From Sorghum bicolor (Eukaryota; Streptophyta; Magnoliopsida; Poales; Poaceae): a stretch of DNA of 64,000 nucleotides. The position numbers and the translations under genes are program-made. The notes beneath the pieces are model-generated. The model was not told the origin of the DNA. It was given only the letters and a program-made list of their open reading frames with translations, and searched no databases. Shown one piece after another: positions 34,557-46,429 of the stretch. The stretch is from NCBI RefSeq assembly GCF_000003195.3, contig NC_012877.2:10852625-10916624 (forward strand), read 5' to 3'. How positions within the stretch are numbered: position 1 is the stretch's first letter; each line of letters starts with the position of its first letter.

Positions 34557-35422
34557 GCAGGTCTAGCTTTGCAGACAGCATGTCTACCTCCTTCAGCTGA
34601 TGCATACCTCCACCTCTCTTGCGTGTCTGGGTCCTCTCTTCATTCCAGCTTTGATTGGACGCCATCTTCTCCACAAGAGCTGTGGCTTGTGGTATAGTAA
34701 GTGATAAGAACGCTCCTCCAGCTGCAGCATCCATAGTCTCTCGGGCATTGTTGCTGAGCCCATGATAGAATGTCTGCATCAATAGCCAACTCTCCATTCC
34801 ATGATGGGGACATTCTAGGATGTAGTCTTGAAAGCGCTCCCATGCTTCTGGAACAGATTCATCATTTTGTTGCTGAAAACTTGTAATCTTCCCACGGAGA
34901 GCATTGGTCTTGCCCATGGGAAAGAACTTTGCCAGGAAGTTTGTTGAGCAGAGTGCCCACGTAGTATTCTTCTCCTTTGTAGCGTAGAACCACTGCTTCG
35001 CTCTTCCTAACAGTGAGAATGGGAAGAGGCGAAGTAGTATAGCGTCTTTGGAAACTCCTGCTATGGTGAATGTGTTGCAAATCTCCAGGATGTGTTGTAA
35101 ATGAGCACTAGCATCTTCGTGTGCCTTCCCACAGAACTGGTTGGATTGCACCATGTTGATAAGTCCAGGCTTGAGCTCAAAGTTGCCATCGATCTCTGCA
35201 GCAGGTCCAGTGCGGATGTTGTCCGTAGTGGGAGCTGAGAACTCGCGGATCGATTTGTTCGCCATGGCTTCAAACTCTGAAGACAAGTTCTGGTGATCTT
35301 CTTGATTGGATGAAGCTTCTTCGTGAAGTGTTGATGATCTCTTTCTTGAGCTTGGCCCTCGTCTTCTTGAATAATGCTTCGGGATTGTCAACAAAATTTC
35401 CTGGAAGATGTCTTCTATTCAT
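34557..35422 (-). pseudogene. Athila-3 Gag N-terminal part, frameshifted and cut by the Tat element
   Basis: An ATG at 35420-35422 opens a frame (MNRRHLPGNFVDNP) that aligns with the Athila-1 Gag start but ends in a stop near 35270. From about 35330 a different frame carries the conserved remainder: EFSAPTTDN, then the capsid region with FELKPGLINMVQSNQFCGK, AKQWFYATKEKNTTW, FFPMGKTNALRGKI and CPHHGMESWLLM. A single indel around 35280-35340 is therefore likely. The protein runs into the Tat LTR after AKLDLL, exactly where the other half resumes at 22584 with MKKLDD. Confidence 0.85.
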
Positions 35423-35556
35423 ACATTCCCCTGCATAAGATAAAATAGAAAAATATCGGGGTAAAACTGTATGAGAGAATAGATAAGCTCAATCATATTA
35501 GTGATGCGAATGATAACTCAAAATCTTTTATTCCATTCCTGATTGGTAATCAACCT

Positions 35557-35574
35557 TCCCCGGCAACGGCGCCA
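35557..35574 (-). other. Athila-3 primer-binding site (tRNA-Asp type)
   Basis: On the minus strand TGGCGCCGTTGCCGGGGA, eight bases inside the 5' LTR end. Confidence 0.85.
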
Positions 35575-35582
35575 AAAATGCT

Positions 35583-37236
35583 TGTTGGGTATTCTTAACA
35601 TCATTACTAAAAGTAGACTAAGTTCTCTAAATCTAGTAACGGTGCCAAAAATGCCAAACCTATCCCTCACACCACTTAAGCCAAGTTGTCATCCCCAGCA
35701 TGATATGAGAGACGCGGTATTGAAATATGCAATTGCTCTTCTAAATAAATAATGAATGGGATCTGCAAGCGCACAGATTAATACCGATGCAGCATTTTAA
35801 CCGGGAAGTATTCCAGGTATCGTTATTTATATTTTTACCACTAGGAAGGGATTAGCAATCATCACTATTGATTACAGAATAGAATATGAGATTGAGCATC
35901 TATCATTGCATGTATAATTGAGAACATTATATCTAACTCTTCATACAGGGATAAGTGTCACATAAAGGATATATGAAATAATAATAGTGACAAGGATAAC
36001 TAATCTGATCTAGCCACATAATAAATATGATAAGCACCTCAATTAGATACTCTAGAAAGTCATTAGCATGGTATTAGAATGAACTACAAGAATATTCCCT
36101 AAGTTATTCTTAACTATATAGTCTAGCATTTTCATAGTTAGTGCAAGCAGACTTAGCAATCATTGTGAGACAAGACTACGCCCATGCATAGTGATATTAG
36201 CAAGGAATATGAAAAACATAGCAATCACTCCCCTGTAATAATGTTGCTCTGCCAGCCCAATACACGAGAGGGGACTATATAAGAATCAATGAAGCTGTCA
36301 CTATCACGAACCACCCCACGATCTGGCATATTGGGTACAATCGCAGATAAATACGGTATAAGCACCACGCCTACACAATATCTATCATTTACCCATGGAT
36401 CCGATGGATAAACGCTATATGATCCTAAGCATGTATATAGATCGAATCTAACTAAGCCAAGTACATAACTATGATAAACTAAGAACAATATAATCTTGAA
36501 TATAAGCAAGTAGAGCAAAGTCATAAGCAATATATTGAAGTAGAACAAAGTCATATTCATAATATTGAAGAACAAAGATAATTAGAAAGCAATTAGAAGC
36601 ATAATTAGAGAATTACCAAGAATCCTCCTGACAGATCCGGAAACCAATCGAAGATTGACTCCTTCTAGTTCTAATCCTATGTAGCTATGCTAATCTAGAT
36701 ATCTAATTGATGTGGTGGCTCTAATCTTGATCAGAGGCTTCTTCTCCCTTGATTGAACAATGAATTAGGGTTGAGAGGCTCTCTCCTTCAAGGGCCAGGG
36801 GGTCTGGTTTTATAGTCCCTCCAAGTGAATATGGGCCCTTGGATCAAACCGACATAGATTGTATGGTTTAGATTCATCCTTTAGGTCGGTGGAGATCTCC
36901 CGCAAAGCAGAGTCCTGATTGGACTCCTGGAGGGGGCGGGCGCCCAGGGCAGGAGGGCGGGCGCCCTGCCTCTGGCCCCGTTTCGCCTCCGCTTCGGTCT
37001 CGTGGCTTCTGGAGTCTTCTAGATGTAAGATAATTGCGCAGCACGTTAATATCTTTACGTAATCCCGACATGTGGGCCTTTCTTCCTTATTTCCTGATAA
37101 CCCCATGCAGAAATAGACAAACACCAAAACTCGTGGAATTCTGTCAGATAAAACCCTAAGTCTAGATGTTGATTTCATTTGGATCCTTTTCTTTATTTAT
37201 TTGATAATTAAATTTGATACTTAAGGACCGTCAACA
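35583..37236 (-). repeat. Athila-3 5' LTR
   Basis: It is 1,654 bp, the partner of 16958-18612; it differs at about 16 positions including a one-base indel. The TATA box TATAAAAC is at 36807-36814. Confidence 0.93.
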
Positions 37237-37241
37237 AGGAT

Positions 37242-38436
37242 AATTGTAAAAAAATTCCTTCGGGTATTCTTGTCACTAACCTTTCAAGGATTGGAGCAAG
37301 AAGATCGGATGTATGACAAGCACAAGGTATGTCCAACCAATCATCATACAACATTGAATTAAATTCATCCAAACTTGAATTTTGCAAAATTCAAGCTTGG
37401 GGGAGTACTTTATATAAAAACATCATTTGCCATGTTGCTATGTTGGTTATCCCTACCTTTGAGACATGCTCAATTTGTTAAATACTAATCACACTACTTC
37501 ATCTCCACTTGAGTAGATCTCTATAAATGCTCTCACGCTACCTTTGTTTATCCTAGTAAGTGTTAGTTTGGAAGTATTGTACATACTTCTATTGGTTTTT
37601 AAATTAAGCATGGTGCTTAGGTTAAATAGCCTTCCTTAATCTAATTAGACATGGAGTATAGTTTGGTTATTGAACTAAAAACTGCTTGTGTAGACATTGG
37701 TATATTTTGTTGGACCAACCCCTGCAGGAAAACTTTCAATATCGACCTGGAAAGTCCTGAGATAAACTCACATTGGACACAAAGAGAGACACATATGAAG
37801 TTTAACAATTTACACAAGGAAGGCATAGCTCACAAGAGATGATCCATGGAGGGTGCCACAAACACAATGCACAACCGCTAAGAGAGGAAAGCTTCCACAA
37901 GGTGATATTGTACCATCACTCTTCAAGTAAGGTAACATCTTAAAGTACTTGACTATCACTTCTATAAGCTTCTCCTTGGTTCTGGCGTTCACATGAATAA
38001 AAGAGACAAACATGTATGATCTACAACTCTAGATTAACCAACCCAATCGATTCAACATGTTTAGTCCTTCCACCTTTGTGATTCCACACTCCTAATCATA
38101 TTAGCTAAAATGTTGCACACTCAATCTTTGGAAGATATAAACAAAACATATATATAGATAGATTATCTTTCCATAAGGTTGAGCAATCTAATCTGACAAA
38201 TGTTAAATACTACACTCATGATTTTATTATCCATCAACTTTGTCTTGCTCACTATGCTTGAGGTTAGAGAAGAACAAATACACTTTTGGTTCTGTTGGTG
38301 TTTTCCACCAACAGGGCCCATGCACTTGATCTCTGCCTTGTCTCTATGAGTAGGTACACTTCGAGCAAAATATGAAGGACTTTTATAACTCCCAGACTCC
38401 ACCAAGTGAAGAACCTAGATATATGAGCACAAACAC
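37242..38436 (+). other. Athila-2 unexplained internal segment
   Basis: No gag or pol similarity is visible. A perfect 22-bp palindrome (37374-37395) runs directly into CTTGGGGGAG (37396-37405), a third PPT-like site. Downstream, phrases such as caacccctgcagg recall non-coding parts of other grass gypsy families. It may be foreign or rearranged sequence within the element. Confidence 0.45.
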
Positions 38437-39480
38437 GCTGGAGATACTGGACACTCATGCAAACACTGCCCTGAGATGCTTGAGGATATAACTACTGGAG
38501 TAACCCCGTTGTGGAAGTAATTACTGACCTTCTGCCGGTCAAGAGAGACAATCTAGGACGCCCCATCATCCCAATCTCCATCGGCATGGTGGACTTCCTA
38601 GAAGCACTCTGCGACTTTGGCTCCAGCGTCAACATTATACCTAGGGGAAGCCATTCCTAAACACCTCAGGAGCTGTCATCTACGCTAGTGCTGCCAAGAT
38701 CAGTTTCTACATCAAGGGGAAGAAGGAGACGTTTTCCTTCAAGAAACAAGACTACACAAATCCCAGAGCAATCCCAACATGAACCAAGGAAGAGGACCAA
38801 CAGGAGGAACAAGAATAAGCAAATGTGTACCGAGTCAGCTAAGATGGTCACTGCAGCTCAAGGAGGTCAAGATCGTCAACTCAAGTCACCTTTCTTGATC
38901 AAGAAGGACGACCCTGGTGTCCCAAGCATCGAGTGCACAATCAACGGATATTCTTTTTAGAAGACACTCTACGACACCGGATCTAACGTCAACATAATGG
39001 CCGCAGTCACTTATTAGCTCCTATTCGGAATCATGCCCCTGAAACCGACATACATTCAACTCCAGATGGCAGATCAGACATTCCGAAAGATTGAAGACAA
39101 GTATGATCCACCCATCATCCTTGGAAGACCGTTCCTCAGCACCATTAAAGCAATCATCTACATTGGAACTGGAGAAGTCCACATGCATTTCCCCTCTGAG
39201 AAGGTACGCCGCTATTTTACTGACCCTAACTATATAGTTGAAGACTCTAAGCAGGTCAGGACAAGAAGAAGATGACGCAACTGCAACCAGAGGAGGCAAA
39301 ATCATCAAGGACAGATGGGTAGACTATGAAGGACAAGTGGTAAGGTCTGAAGACATACAACTTGAACAGAACTGTCCTGAGGAGACCGTAGCACCGAGTC
39401 AGGTGTGGAAAGAGAAGATAGTTCTACACGAAGAGGAAGCACCGTCGGAACCACCGACTACGCCATCCAGCGAATCCTAG
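38437..39480 (+). pseudogene. Athila-2 gag-protease remnant
   Basis: A chain of fragments in changing frames. It starts with half a zinc knuckle (GDTGHSCKHC), jumps to the first protease (PIIPISIGMVDF, CDFGSSVNIIP), loses that domain's middle, resumes at FLNT, and then keeps most of the second protease (IQLQMADQTFRK, PPIILGRPFLSTIKAIIYIGTG), with a TAG in the TY-LLFG string and a TAG after the second FFL. It ends after PTTPSSES. The order and sequence match Athila-3, so the double protease predates the split of the two subfamilies. Deletions, frameshifts and stops exclude function. Confidence 0.8.
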
Positions 39481-41659
39481 AATGACTGAGGAAACGGAGA
39501 GTCCCGTTCGGAGGACTTAAAAACACCGAACGCCTTGCCAAGAGGTAAACTTGGTAGTTATCTTTTTTCTTTCAATTATTTAAAATAGTTTGCTTAGTTA
39601 ATTAGGTTCACATCATCTTGAAAAGAAAATAAAAAATATTGAAGATAGTGAGCCCCATGTGAGTATGCTCATGGCATAAAACCCATAAGTACATTCACTG
39701 TAGTGGCATAAAAATGAAATAAATATATTCCTGTCCTATAAAAATAAAATTATAAAAATAAAATTATGATCCTACTAAAGAGAGTAACATTTATTGAGGA
39801 GGCTCAACATGATAAAGGCTAGATATTTATGCTAACACTTAACTAGTTCCACAAAGCTTTGTTGTCTATTTGAGCTCCACAGAATTCAAGGATCAAAGAA
39901 GACTAGCAGACGGAGGACATCCTAATCGCTATCAGAGTGCTGCCGACATTCAAATACACCTCCGCCACCTGCTAGCTACATCAGAAGAAATTATGTCAAA
40001 ATCCAGCTTGGGGGAGAGCACCCCCATTTATCCAGCTAAGTATCCCACTCACATTTATACTTTACTCTAATAATAAAAAGATGCATAATCATATAAACCC
40101 AAATAACGATTTTGTGCTTACATATATATCTTTGCTTAGTTTGCTAAATAAATAAATAAACAAAGTTTGCAATAAACCCTCATGATAAGCTCTCACTTGG
40201 AAATGATGAATAGTTGCTCTGCCATGACTAGTTCTCAAAATTGAAATCTCTCTCAAGTTTAGACATGACTATTATTAATTAAGATTTGCTCTAAACCTGA
40301 ACTTGTGGGAAGAGTACTTGATCAAAAGTCTAAGTCGTTAACGGATATGATATGGGAAGGTTGAGCTGCTGTTTATCTATTCCTAGAGATGCTAGAATTC
40401 TGGAGAAATTTATCTTTGAAAAATTTTTAAAATGTTGCATGATGAGTTCCTGTATGATGAGAGTTTAAATTCCTACCACAGCCATATATACATGCTTGCT
40501 AGACTATGAACCACACATTTACTTTACTACTTATGAGCATTGAGTGTGGTCAAGCTGTGTAGACCCTTAGGAGCTTGTCATGTGGTTAAGTCAAGATTCA
40601 CTTGCATGTTCACTCATACATGCTGCTTCTACTGCGGAAGTACGCATCCACATATATCCACCCATTTCCATCTCCAGAACCACCCAAAAATATTCTACTC
40701 CTAATCCAGGAGAGAATAACCAAAAATATTTCTGTTTTTCCCTGTGAAATAAATGCTCAAGTTATCTTGTTACTACCACTTGCTATATTATCTCATGAGA
40801 TGAGTGTTCTAAAAAAAGAAAAAAAATACGAGGAAATAAAAAGGGGCAAGTGCCCGGAACCTCGAAAAAAAAAGAAGTGAGACGAGAGGTAATAATGGAC
40901 AAGTGTCCGACAGTAGAATTAGGGGTACAAGATACCCACCTGAGAGAAAAGAAAAAGAAAATAAAGAGCATCTCATTCTCCTCAAAAAGTTTCAAAAGAG
41001 CAAGAAAGGTATGTACCCCCTCAAAAGAGCGTAAGTAGAATTAGACTTTCACCATTGTTATTACCATCATCACCATACACCATTCATTCGCCACACATGC
41101 ACATCTTGATTTGACTTATTGACTTGTTCTTCTGGATCCATGGTTTGACTATGCAATAAATGTCTTGTAAGTATGTATTAGCTGTCTCCCACCTATGAGC
41201 TCCAGATATCAAAAGCCTTATTAGAGTAGGGTGAGAGAGAAGGCAATATCACTATGCTTCATACCAAAAATACCACATACTTTGAGAGAAGGCATACACC
41301 ATTACTGCCTTGGTAAGGATCCAGAAATACCACAAAAGAGAGACTAGAGAGAGTCATACAAGGAATCTCTGAGTTTTACTTGAAAATCTGCAAAAACTCC
41401 AGAGCTATAGTTAATCAAAGAACAAGAGACATGGCGCTTGACTAGACCGTTCTATCTTTTAACTGCTCAAGACACAAGTGACGGTTGCAAGCCCCATGGT
41501 GGAAGGTAAAATGAGTAAGTTTAAATCTTAACAGTTTACCCTAACCCAGAGATGAGATCTTGTTTGAACGCATGTGTATCTTTAAGGTATGAAACCACTA
41601 CAGAAACTTTTGAGTTTATCTTTGCTCAGGGACGAGCAAAGGTTAAGCTTGGGGGAGCT
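39481..41659 (+). other. Athila-2 3' non-coding region with stem-loop, PPT and PPT-like copy
   Basis: A CAGCTTGGGGGAGAGC motif at about 40004-40019 shortly follows the coding remnant. A stem-loop CTTTGCTC-AGGGAC-GAGCAAAG lies at 41620-41641, and AAGCTTGGGGGAGCT at 41645-41659 abuts the LTR. No gene recognised; the sequence parallels the Athila-3 3' region. Confidence 0.7.
41620..41641 (+). promoter_or_regulatory. Stem-loop next to the polypurine tract, Athila-2
   Basis: An 8-bp perfect stem with a 6-base loop (AGGGAC), three bases before the polypurine tract. Same position as in Athila-1 and Athila-3. Confidence 0.6.
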
Positions 41660-42942
41660 TGTTGACGGTCCTTAATGCTCACATTTAACCATCAACTAAT
41701 CATGGAAAAGGACTTATATGCAGCCATCACCTAGACTTAGGGTTTTATCTGACAGAATTCCATGAGTTTTGGTGTTTGTCTATTTCTGCAGGGGGTTATC
41801 AGGAAATAAGGAAGAAAGGCCCACACGTCGGGTTTACATAGAGATATTAACGTGCCGCACAATTTTCTATCATCTAGAAGACTCCAGAAGCCACGGGAAT
41901 GAACGGGAAGGAAATCGGGCTCGGAGGCAGGGCGCCCGCCCAACTCTCCTGGGCGCCCGCCCAGCTACAGTGTCCAATTCGGACCCGTTTCGCGTATTAT
42001 GCTCCACCGACCTAAAGGATCAAGGAAAACCACACGGTCAATGTCGGTTTGATCCGACGGCCCAGATTCATCTGAAAAGACTATATAAGCAAGGCCCACT
42101 GGCCCCTGGAGAGCATACCTCTTCTACAGAATCAAAGTTAGGGTTTCAATTCTTCATCCAAGTAGAGAGGATCCCTCTAGTTCTTCTAGTTCTACCTCTA
42201 GTTCATCTAGATCTAGTTCTAGTTCATCTAGATCTAGTTTTAGTTCCTCTAGTTCTAGTTCTAGTTAGTTCTAGTTGTAATCTAGAAAATAGGGAGAGAG
42301 AAGAGGAGAGCGGAGGAGGAGGAGCCGGATCTGTCGGATCTTCCTCAACATTGTACTTTTGCAGCATCTGGTTCGTTCTTTATCGTTCTCCAGGTTCTTC
42401 AACTCATAACTCCTGAGTTCTCTAATTACTTTTATTTACATTCAAGTTATTTATTGGATTCCCGCTTGCATCAAGTGCTCTAATCTTTGAAACATTAGAG
42501 TAGTAATTAATAGATTAGACGTGGTGTTTAGTCTTGCAATTACCTGGAATTGCACCCAATCCTGCGGATTGTTGTGGTAGCCTTAGGGTAGTGACAGCCC
42601 TAACGGTCGACGTATTCCACCACGTTCGGATCGGTGTTTGTAGGACCGTAGTCAGACCTTCCTAGCCCCCTTCTCATCTCTTTCTGTGGTTAGTGCTCTG
42701 ATGTCCCGAAATAGATAATCTTGAAGTAATTCTTGATTCTTAGATCAACTAGAGAACTCTCAGGAAACTTCCTCTCTTCCCACCAAAAATATTTATATAG
42801 TTATCCTTGGGCGATCTTGGATCTTAATTAGTACACTCACGTTCCCTGTGGAAAATCGATACTCTGGAATACTCCCGGGTGAAGGCTACATCGGTATCCG
42901 TGCGCTTGCGGATTTTTCTGTTTGCGTTTAAAATACCCAACA
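41660..42942 (+). repeat. Athila-2 3' LTR
   Basis: It is 1,283 bp, collinear with 15180-16462, about 21 differences; TATA box 42082-42089. The AAGTC duplication follows at 42943-42947. Confidence 0.93.
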
Positions 42943-45841
42943 AAGTCCCTGATGTACTCTTTCGCTCTACCCTGCAACCGGCATAGTCCGAATCGGAGTA
43001 GCCAAGTAGAGTGAAAGTGGAGCCCTTGGGGTACCATAAGCCAAGATTAGGAGTGAACACAAGATATCGAAAGATTCTCTTAACAGCCATAAGATGACAT
43101 TCTTTCGAATTAGCTTGAAACCTTGCACACATGCACACACTAAGCATAATATCAGGCCTAGATGCACAAAGGTAAAGCAGGGATCCAATCATGGAGCGAT
43201 ATACCTTTTGATCAATGTCCTTGCCATCTCCATCAAGATCAAGATGTCCGGTTGTTGGCATTGGTGTCTTTATGGGTTTGGCCTTGTCCATGTCGAACTT
43301 CTTTAGCATGTCGGTGGTGTACTTGGTTTGACTTATGAATGTGCCGTCCTTGAGTTGCTTGATTTGAAATCCAAGGAAGTACGTCAACTCCCCCATCATG
43401 GACATCTCGAACCTTTTGGTCATGATCCTACTAAATTCCTCACTGAAGTCCGCATTAGTACTACCAAATATAATGTCATCGACATATATTTGGCATATAA
43501 AAATATCATTATTGACTTTGCGAGTAAATAAAGTGGGATCGGCTTTTCCAATCTCGAACCCTTGTTTGAGTAGGAAATCCTTGAGACAATCATACCAAGC
43601 TCTAGGGGCATGCTTAAGCCCATTGAGTGCCTTGTCCAGCTTGTATACATGATCGGGATGATGTGGATCTTCAAAACCCGGTGGTTGCTCCACGTACACG
43701 GTTTCGGAGAGGGGGCCATTGAGGAATGCACTTTTCACGTCCATTTGAAACAACTTGAAATCATGGTGAGCAGCAAAGGCAAGTAATATACGAATAGATT
43801 CAAGCCTAGCTACAGGTGCATAAGTCTCCCCAAAATTCAAACCTTCGATTTGAGTGAAACCTTTGGCTACCAACCGAGCCTTGTTTCTAGTGACCATGCC
43901 ATACTCATCTTCTTTGTTGCAGAAGACCCATTTGGTACCTATCACGTTTTGCTTGGGTCTTTCCACCAAGGACCAGACTTCATTCCTAGTGAAGTTGTTC
44001 AACTCTTCTTGCATAGCCATCACCCAATCCGGATCTGCCAAGGCATCTTCCACCCTATTTGGCAACATAGAGGAGACAAAAGAGTAATGTTCACAAAAAC
44101 CAACTAAACGAGAGCGTGTTGTTACCCCTCGTTGTATGTCTCCCAAAATGCTATCAACGGGATGATCCCGTTGAATAAAGTGATGAACTCTTGGGTGAGG
44201 CACTGCTGTTCTTGTTTTAATGGGACCATCATCTTCATCTTCATGGTCTTGGTTGATTGGAGAGTCTAGATCTTGAACGTTTTGATCTCCATCTTGGTTT
44301 GGTTCTTGTGCTTGAGGTGGATCTTGTCCAGCTTGTTCTCTTGAGTCATGACCTCTTCTTGATGTGGAAGCATCATCATGGGTATTGGTTGACCCATGAT
44401 GCAGGTTTGGGTCACGAGAAATTTGCATGTGTGCATCATCTTCTTCTTCTTCAACGGGTTTTACTTCACCGGTAGCAAGCTTTTTGATTACTTGGTGTGA
44501 TGGCTCTTCTTTACCTAAAATTTCAGCATTGACTTGCTCCTTTTGAGAGCCGTCGCTTTCATCAAAAGTCACGTCTACCACTATTTCAATTAGACCGGTG
44601 GTCTCATTGAAAACACGATAGCCATGTTGATTAGTAGCATAACCAAGTAAGAATCCTTCATCAACCTTTGGTGCGAACTTAGAGCTTTTGGATCTTTTAT
44701 TAAGTATGAAACACTTGCATCCAAAAACTCTGAAGTAATCCACCTTAGGCTTTTTACCGGTTAGGAGCTCGTAGGCAGTTTTCTTCCTCAGCTTGTGAAG
44801 ATATAGGCGGTTGATTGCATGACATGTCGTGTTAACAGCTTCTACCCAATAATCCTTTTCGGAGATCTTGTATTCATCCAACATTGCTCTTGCGGCTTCA
44901 ATGAGTGTTCGGTTCTTTCTTTCCACCACACCGTTTTGTTGAGGAGTATATGCAACCGAGAACTCATGCTTTATGCCTTCTTCATCAAGGTATGCTTCAA
45001 TGTTGGTGTTTCTAAATTCAGTCCCGTTGTCGCTTCTCACTTTCTTGATCTTCACTTCAAACTCATTTTGAGCCCTTCTTGCAAACTTCTTGAAGATCCC
45101 TTGAGTCTCACTCTTGTCCTTCAAAAAGAATACCCAAGTGAAGCTAGAAAAGTCATCAACAATTACAAAACCATATTTGTTACCTCCAATGCTTATGTAA
45201 GCATTGGGTCCGAATAAATCCATGTGAAGAAGCTCAAGTGGTCTTGATGTAGTCACGATGTTCTTCGCGGGATGCTTGGCTCCAACTTGTTTTCCCGCTT
45301 GACATGCACTGCAAATTCTATCTTTCTCAAAAGAAACATTCGTTAGTCCAAGGATGTGTTCACCTCTTTGAAGATCGGCCAAGTTCCTCATCCCAACATG
45401 GGCTAGACGGCGATGCCACAGCGAGCCCATGCTAGATTTTGCCACTAAACAAGTCTCGGACCCCACTCTACTAGCTGAAAAATCAACTAGATAGAGCTTG
45501 CCCTTCAGTTGACCCATAAAAGCAATAGAGGAATCCGACCTTCTAGAGACTTCCACACCCTTATCCGTAAAGAGACAATTGTAACCCTTCTCACAAAGTT
45601 GTGAGACGGACAACAAATTGTATCCCAACGAATCCACAAGCAAAACATTCGAAATGGAATTATCATTTGAAATTGCAATTTTACCTAAACCAAGGATATC
45701 TCCTTTACTATTGTCACCAAACACAATCCTTTCACTTGTGGTTTGATTTGGTTGAAAGGAGGTGAACATGCTCTTCTCTCCGGTCATGTGATTGGTGCAT
45801 CCACTATCGAGCACCCAACTTGGCCCACCGGAGGAATAAAC
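42943..45841 (-). pseudogene. Copia Pol: protease, integrase, RT and start of RNase H
   Basis: About 965 codons are open on the minus strand. The protease active site is in [11 protein letters not shown]. The GAG-pre-integrase finger follows ([17 protein letters not shown]). The integrase core has [18 protein letters not shown] and [16 protein letters not shown] has [12 protein letters not shown] and IYVDDIIFG, and the RNase H start has YSDSDYAGC. The frame is cut after KSTSGT by Athila-2 and continues at 15179-14765. Upstream the frame is closed by a TAG at 45842-45844, so it is separated from the Gag frame. Apart from the insertion and the upstream shift, this part looks well preserved. Confidence 0.92.
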
Positions 45842-45854
45842 CTACAAGATAAGA

Positions 45855-46429
45855 TTAAGCCTTTGTTTTAGGTCCCGAGTTGGAACCTAGGGGGTTAGAC
45901 ACATAAGATTTGGGCACCCAAACACTCCTCAAGATTTGTCTCTTCTTGAGGGTGCCCACATACTTCACAACAATCTTGCCATCCTTATCCCAACAACACA
46001 TGTAATCACAGATATGATTGCGTGAGATAGGCGCTTGTTGCTTGGGCATTTCCCTTTGCTTCTTTTTGATGTCCTTGTTGCTTGCAAGTGGAATTGTAGG
46101 AGTGACAACATTGTTCACTTTGTCAATAAGGTCAACAAGAGGCACACTCTTGTTGAACTTCACACAAGCCACCCCATTTATCATGTTTCTTCCATTGGCC
46201 TTGCCATTATACCTGTTGTACCCGAGGCCATCCTTGATTATGGGGTGCCTTGATGCCTTGAACACATTTGCCGGTTGCTTGTCCTTGCACTTGCAACCAA
46301 TCTTGACAATTGTGTTTAATCTTTGGATCTCCTTGTCCTTCTTAGCTAACTCATCAAGGTTAGTGAGACAAGCATTTATGTCAACATTTATGCATCTTTC
46401 ACAGCTTTTACTTGTAGAAGCCTTTGAAT
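45855..46429 (-). pseudogene. Copia Gag-Pol linker in a shifted frame
   Basis: Minus-strand reading from about 46430 gives KSCERCINVD, a coiled leucine-rich stretch, a basic CKCKDKQ segment and RHPIIKDGLGYNRYNGK, ending with a stop at 45855. The segment is in a different frame from gag (which ends at 46388) and from pol. A one-base indel near 46430 seems to have moved it out of the gag frame. Whether the pol junction at about 45842 is a second indel, a programmed frameshift or a splice site cannot be decided here. Confidence 0.6.

Larger units (their letters stand above)
16958..37236 (-). mobile_element. Athila-3: pol-less Athila-like gypsy element, hosting the Tat element
   Basis: A minus-strand element: 5' LTR 35583-37236, primer site 35557-35574, gag-protease, long 3' non-coding region, polypurine tract 18613-18627, 3' LTR 16958-18612. 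The duplication AGGAT is perfect (16953-16957, 37237-37241). Without the Tat insertion it is about 8.3 kb. It codes for gag and two protease domains and nothing else of pol. LTRs differ at about 16 of 1,655 sites. Confidence 0.92.
15180..42942 (+). mobile_element. Athila-2: degenerate Athila-like gypsy element, hosting Athila-3
   Basis: Two 1,283-bp LTRs (15180-16462 and 41660-42942), a tRNA-Asp-type primer site and a polypurine tract define a plus-strand element with a perfect AAGTC duplication. Without Athila-3 it is about 7.5 kb. Only a heavily deleted gag-protease remnant (38437-39480) is present; there is no RT or integrase. The LTRs differ at about 21 of 1,283 sites. Its LTR 5' half is clearly related to the Athila-3 LTR, but the 3' halves differ, so they are sister subfamilies. 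Confidence 0.92.
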
